Position numbers and translations under genes: made by a program | Part shown: piece after piece, positions 60,981 to 64,000 of the stretch | Numbering within the stretch: position 1 is the first letter of the stretch | Layout of the letters: the number at the start of each line of letters is the position of its first letter | Source of the DNA: Phragmitibacter flavus | GTDB taxonomy: Bacteria > Verrucomicrobiota > Verrucomicrobiia > Verrucomicrobiales > Verrucomicrobiaceae | NCBI RefSeq assembly: GCF_005780165.1 | Contig: NZ_VAUV01000015.1 | Coordinates: 1-64,000 of the forward strand | Length of the DNA stretch: 64,000 nt | Direction: 5' to 3' | Notes under the pieces: model-generated | The model's database searches: none | The model's input: the letters and a program-made list of their open reading frames with translations, nothing else | Told to the model about the DNA's origin: nothing

Positions 60981-62312
60981 TCAAAGTTTTGGAGGGGCTT
61001 TTTCGAGCATGTATTGGGCAATTTTGCGAAGGTTGTCGTCGCCGAGGTGGGCGAAGGGGGGCATGGGCGGGAGGTTGGGGCGCTTTTTGCCGGGGGCGCG
61101 TGCCCAGGTGACGATGCCTTCGGGGTTGTTGGCGTAGAGTTGGGCGATTTCGGCGAGGGAGGGTCCGACGAGCTGGGTGGCGGGGGCGTGGCAGGCAGCG
61201 CAGGAAGTGAAGAGTTGTTCGCCGGTTTGCGGGGCGGTGACCTCGGTGCCTTCGGGGTGGTTTTTGCGGAATTCGGCGAGGGCGGTTTGGTAGGCATGGG
61301 TGCGCTGTTTGATCTCGGATTGATGGCTGGCAAGGGCGGCTTCGCGATAGAGGTGGCGTCCGCTGCCCATGCCGAGGACGACGAAGCTGAAGAGGATGCA
61401 GATGATGAGGTAGCGGTTGCCAACGAGGTGGTCGGGGGCTTTGGTTTCGCGAAGGATCAGCCAGAGGACGAGGGCACCGAGGGAGGCTCCGGAGAAGATG
61501 ACGACGTAGAGCTGGGTGGTGACGCCGATGGAGGGGAGGGTGAAGAGGAGGATGGGGCCGATGAGGAACTGCATCATGGTGGGCACGGCGGCGGTGCGGT
61601 AGAAGAGGCGTTTGAGGTCGGCTTTGCTGTGGTCGGGGAGGTGCGTGATGTTGTAGGTTTTGCGTCCGAACCAGCCGACCATGAAGAGGGAGGCGATGGC
61701 GATGGAGGCGAGGAGGAAGTGGAGGTAGCGCGGCAGGACGTTGCCGATTTTGAGGCTGGAGAAAAAGCCCTGCACTTTTTCCCATTCGCTGGGGAAGAGC
61801 ATGAGGTTGATGTTGGCAAGGAAGATGAGGGGGATGAAGAGGAAGTGGAGGGCCATGAGGAGGCCGATGGCGAGGTGGAGGGTTTTCCATGCGCCGGTGT
61901 TCCAGCGGTGCCAGGTGTATTTGTGGAGATAGGCGAGGAGGAAGGCGCTGATGACGGTGGGGACGATGAGCAGCCAGGCGTGGCCGGTGAGGGAGTTGGC
62001 AGCATACCACTGCATGGTGTAGACGAGGTTGATGCACAACAGCGGGCCGATCCCCATGACGACGGCGAGGCTTTTGTTTACGGTGACGGTTTTGGTGATT
62101 TCGTAGGCGAGGCTGTCCCATTTTTTCTGGCGCAGGCCGAGCCATTCAAGGAAGACGGCGATGAAGCTGCCGCCCACCATGAGGTTGACGAAGAAGATAT
62201 GGATGAGGAAGAAGAGGACTAGCAGGACCTTGAGGACACCTTCAGGAATGGGAAGAGGCAGGGCGAGGTCGCGCGGGACGGGGGTGTTGGCGATGAAGTA
62301 AGGCAGGTTCAT
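60981..62312 (-). CDS. CydA-like membrane protein with C-terminal haem-c domain
   Basis: This 443-residue protein has about nine membrane segments. The VLFFLIHIFFVNLMVGGSFIAVFLEW start, with a His and GGS, resembles the first helices of cytochrome bd-superfamily subunit I proteins. A cytochrome c domain follows with CAACH at 371-375 and the Met-bearing PMPPFAHLGDDNL as probable sixth ligand. The usual quinol loop of CydA is not seen. It may be part of a c-type-haem bd-family oxidase or another quinol/cytochrome c complex. It lies 19 bases after the cytochrome c gene. Confidence 0.75.
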   Translation of the reverse strand: MNLPYFIANTPVPRDLALPLPIPEGVLKVLLVLFFLIHIFFVNLMVGGSFIAVFLEWLGLRQKKWDSLAYEITKTVTVNKSLAVVMGIGPLLCINLVYTMQWYAANSLTGHAWLLIVPTVISAFLLAYLHKYTWHRWNTGAWKTLHLAIGLLMALHFLFIPLIFLANINLMLFPSEWEKVQGFFSSLKIGNVLPRYLHFLLASIAIASLFMVGWFGRKTYNITHLPDHSKADLKRLFYRTAAVPTMMQFLIGPILLFTLPSIGVTTQLYVVIFSGASLGALVLWLILRETKAPDHLVGNRYLIICILFSFVVLGMGSGRHLYREAALASHQSEIKQRTHAYQTALAEFRKNHPEGTEVTAPQTGEQLFTSCAACHAPATQLVGPSLAEIAQLYANNPEGIVTWARAPGKKRPNLPPMPPFAHLGDDNLRKIAQYMLEKAPPKL

Positions 62313-62331
62313 GGAGGGAAAGGAAGGGAGA

Positions 62332-62835
62332 TCAATTGGCGGTGACGTTGGCGGGCGCGGGCGGGAGTTGTTCGAGTTCCTGAAGGGTCCAGGGGGCGGT
62401 GCGGTTGGCTTCTTTTTCGCGGATGATTTTGACGGATGTGGGGTCGACGGGGGAAGCGCCGGAGCCCCATTCGTGGCGGAGGTGGGTGAGGACGGCGGCG
62501 ATTTCTTCGTCGTTGAGGGTGGGGGCGTGACCGGGCATCATGCCGTTATAGGGGGTGCCGTTGACTTGAATGGGGCCGGTGAGTCCGTGGAGGATGACGC
62601 GGACGAGGCGCTCCGGGTTGGGGGCGGAGATCCAGTCGGAGTCTTTGAGGGGCGGGAAGGCTCCGGGGATGCCGAGTCCGGTGGGTTGGTGACAGGCGAA
62701 GCATAACTGGTTGTAAACGGTTTTTCCGGCAGCGAGGACAGCGGGATCGGGTGGCGGGGTTGTTGTGGCACTGCTTTGGAGGAGGGGTTCGTCGGGCGCA
62801 GGGTTTGGCGGTTGGGGGAGGCGGATGCCGGCGGT
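62332..62835 (-). CDS. c-type cytochrome domain directly behind an in-frame stop
   Basis: This frame is open for 167 residues after the TAA at 62836-62838 that ends the upstream gene, in the same frame. It starts with a Pro/Thr-rich linker, then AAGKTVYNQLCFACHQPTG, with CFACH at 62703-62689. PPLKDSDWI, RVILHGLTGPIQVNG and NGMMPGH, with the Met ligand, follow. No ATG, GTG or TTG codon lies before the haem motif; the first ATG is at 62541, behind it. Either the TAA is read through, or translation starts at a rare codon, or the stop broke a once single di-haem protein. It is a typical 'PPLxxSDW' cytochrome c domain. Confidence 0.7.
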   Translation of the reverse strand, partial: TAGIRLPQPPNPAPDEPLLQSSATTTPPPDPAVLAAGKTVYNQLCFACHQPTGLGIPGAFPPLKDSDWISAPNPERLVRVILHGLTGPIQVNGTPYNGMMPGHAPTLNDEEIAAVLTHLRHEWGSGASPVDPTSVKIIREKEANRTAPWTLQELEQLPPAPANVTAN

Positions 62836-64000
62836 TTAGGCACCTTGGAGGGGCTGGCGGGTTTGGCGCAGGTCCTGGAGGTAGGCGACGAGGGCTTCGG
62901 CTTCGCTGCGGTTGCCGGGGAAGGGGGGCATGAAGGTGCGGGTTTGGTGCATGTTGGCCATGAAGGCGGTCATGGCGCCGTCGTCCCAGGGTTTGTCGTG
63001 GCCATACATGGTGGCGAATTTTTCGAGGACGCCGTTCATGCCGGTGGTGCTGTGGCAGCGGGAACAGGCGATCATGAAGACGTCCTGACCGGCCTGGATT
63101 TGGTTTTCGGGGGTGGCTTCGCGATGGGCGACGTAGGTGGCGTGTTTGAGGATGCCTTCGCTTTGCAGGAAGGCGAGTTCGTCTTTGAGGACGCCGTTGG
63201 AATACATGTATTCGCCGATGACCCAGGGTTTGCGCATGAACTCGCGGGCGCGTTCGAAGTGGCCGAGCAGCCAGATGCCCATGAAGCTGGGGATGAGGAG
63301 GGCCCAGCGGGGGATGAGGTTGGCGAAGGAGAGTCCACCGACGGCGATGAGGAGGAAGGAGACGAGGGTCCAGCCAAGCAGGACGGAGAATTTGTCATAC
63401 CAGCCCATGAACTCCTGGGAGAGCAGGGCGACGGAGCTGTTGGCCTTCATGACATCGGGGACGTTTTGCCAATACCAGAGGCCGAAGAGCAGGGTGAGGA
63501 GCATGCCGATGAGGGTGAAGTGGGAGAGGCGGTAGACGAGCCAGGAGCGGACGGCGGGCTGCTTTTTGGTGAAGTAGAAGGAGCAGAACCAGACGAAGAC
63601 GGCGCCGGTCATGAGGGCAAAAAAAGTGCGGAAGCCGAGCTGCGGGAGATAGAGCGGGTTGACCATGGCGTCGATGAAGGCGCGGGTCTGGCTCCATTCA
63701 CCGGGTTTCATCATGAAGCCGAGCACGGCGACGATGAGGGCCATGGTGAACCAGGACATGATGCTGAGGGCGAGTCCGATTTTTATGTGTTTTTTCTTTT
63801 GGGCGTCGGTTTTGGCACTTTTCCAACTGAGGAACCACCACATGATGAGGCTGACTTCGGTGATGAAGACGAGCCATTCGGCGAACCAGCCCCAGAAGAA
63901 CACGCGCAGCAGGCTGCCGATGGCGAAGGGGGCGAAGACGGAGGTGGAAACCCAGATGCCGACGCCGGTGAGGGCACCGACGGTGGTGGTGACGATGAAG
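62836..64000 (-). CDS. CydA-like membrane protein with haem-c domain (5' end outside window)
   Basis: The frame continues past the window edge; 388 codons are visible. The membrane part has VGALTGVGIWVSTSVFAPFAIGSLLRVFFWGWFAEWLVFITEVSLIMWWF, quoted as the conserved bd-superfamily core in pieces, where TGVGIW and the EW...E pair are typical of subunit I-like proteins. About eight membrane segments are visible. The C-terminal cytochrome c domain has CSRCH at 63066-63052. The protein ends QTRQPLQGA before TAA. A second cytochrome c domain lies in the same frame directly after the stop. It is probably the main subunit of a respiratory complex. Confidence 0.8.
   Translation of the reverse strand, partial: FIVTTTVGALTGVGIWVSTSVFAPFAIGSLLRVFFWGWFAEWLVFITEVSLIMWWFLSWKSAKTDAQKKKHIKIGLALSIMSWFTMALIVAVLGFMMKPGEWSQTRAFIDAMVNPLYLPQLGFRTFFALMTGAVFVWFCSFYFTKKQPAVRSWLVYRLSHFTLIGMLLTLLFGLWYWQNVPDVMKANSSVALLSQEFMGWYDKFSVLLGWTLVSFLLIAVGGLSFANLIPRWALLIPSFMGIWLLGHFERAREFMRKPWVIGEYMYSNGVLKDELAFLQSEGILKHATYVAHREATPENQIQAGQDVFMIACSRCHSTTGMNGVLEKFATMYGHDKPWDDGAMTAFMANMHQTRTFMPPFPGNRSEAEALVAYLQDLRQTRQPLQGA

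Noticed and set aside
1-64000. CRISPR array, prophage or insertion sequence
   Set aside because: No regularly spaced repeats, phage structural genes or transposase frames were seen; the only mobile element is the intron tail.

Overview
The window reads as free-living, GC-rich bacterial DNA, most likely from Verrucomicrobiota (Prosthecobacter/Verrucomicrobium-like). This is inferred from gene content: a DUF1549 CxxCH protein, a type I sulfatase, a BNR-repeat sialidase-like protein, cytochrome bd-superfamily subunits carrying c-type haems, and a str-S10-spc ribosomal cluster without tuf, rpsN or rpmD. No rRNA and no canonical tRNA gene is present.

Layout. Bases 1-127 are the 3' end of a group II intron. 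Bases 272-2261 hold an ArsR-controlled operon (regulator, AHSA1-like protein, DUF899 protein, small membrane protein). From 2.3 to 9.9 kb come metabolic and secreted-protein genes: a sugar phosphate isomerase-like protein, a HAD phosphatase, the DUF1549 protein, an esterase, a flavin-dependent halogenase-like oxidoreductase and a sulfatase. From 10.3 to 26.3 kb lies the ribosomal cluster rpsL-rpsG-fusA-rpsJ-rplCDWB-rpsS-[secreted coiled-coil protein]-rplV-rpsC-rplP-rpmC-rpsQ-rplNXE-rpsH-rplFR-rpsE-rplO-secY-map. It is followed by ald and recQ.

From 29.8 to 37.8 kb lies an RNA-repair island. The sigma-54 activator RtcR is read rightward. A divergent leftward operon (slipin, an unrecognised protein with a Cys cluster, RtcB ligase, RtcA cyclase, and probably RsgA) starts at a good -24/-12 promoter. 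Between promoter and first gene is a roughly 290-nt leader that contains a tRNA T-arm look-alike and several perfect stems. This leader is the most interesting object in the window. A vapBC pair follows downstream.

From 37.9 to 43.1 kb are a LysR regulator, YggS, a D,D-carboxypeptidase, a parvulin and a sialidase-like protein. From 43.2 to 61 kb nearly everything is read leftward: a TonB receptor with a small membrane protein upstream, a complete mrpA-G antiporter operon, an RND efflux pump with its adaptor, a MazF-like/RelB-like toxin-antitoxin pair, a CobW GTPase, and a second TonB receptor with a small membrane protein of the same type upstream. From 61 kb to the end is a respiratory cluster of CydA-like membrane proteins with haem-c domains. 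In it, an in-frame TAA separates a second haem-c domain from its upstream partner.

Short repeats recur. There are three copies of a double-hairpin REP-like element, a 21-bp element shared by the flanks of the two toxin-antitoxin loci, and a GTTGAGAG-type repeat in two leaders. All assignments come from reading the sequence by eye; no database search was run.
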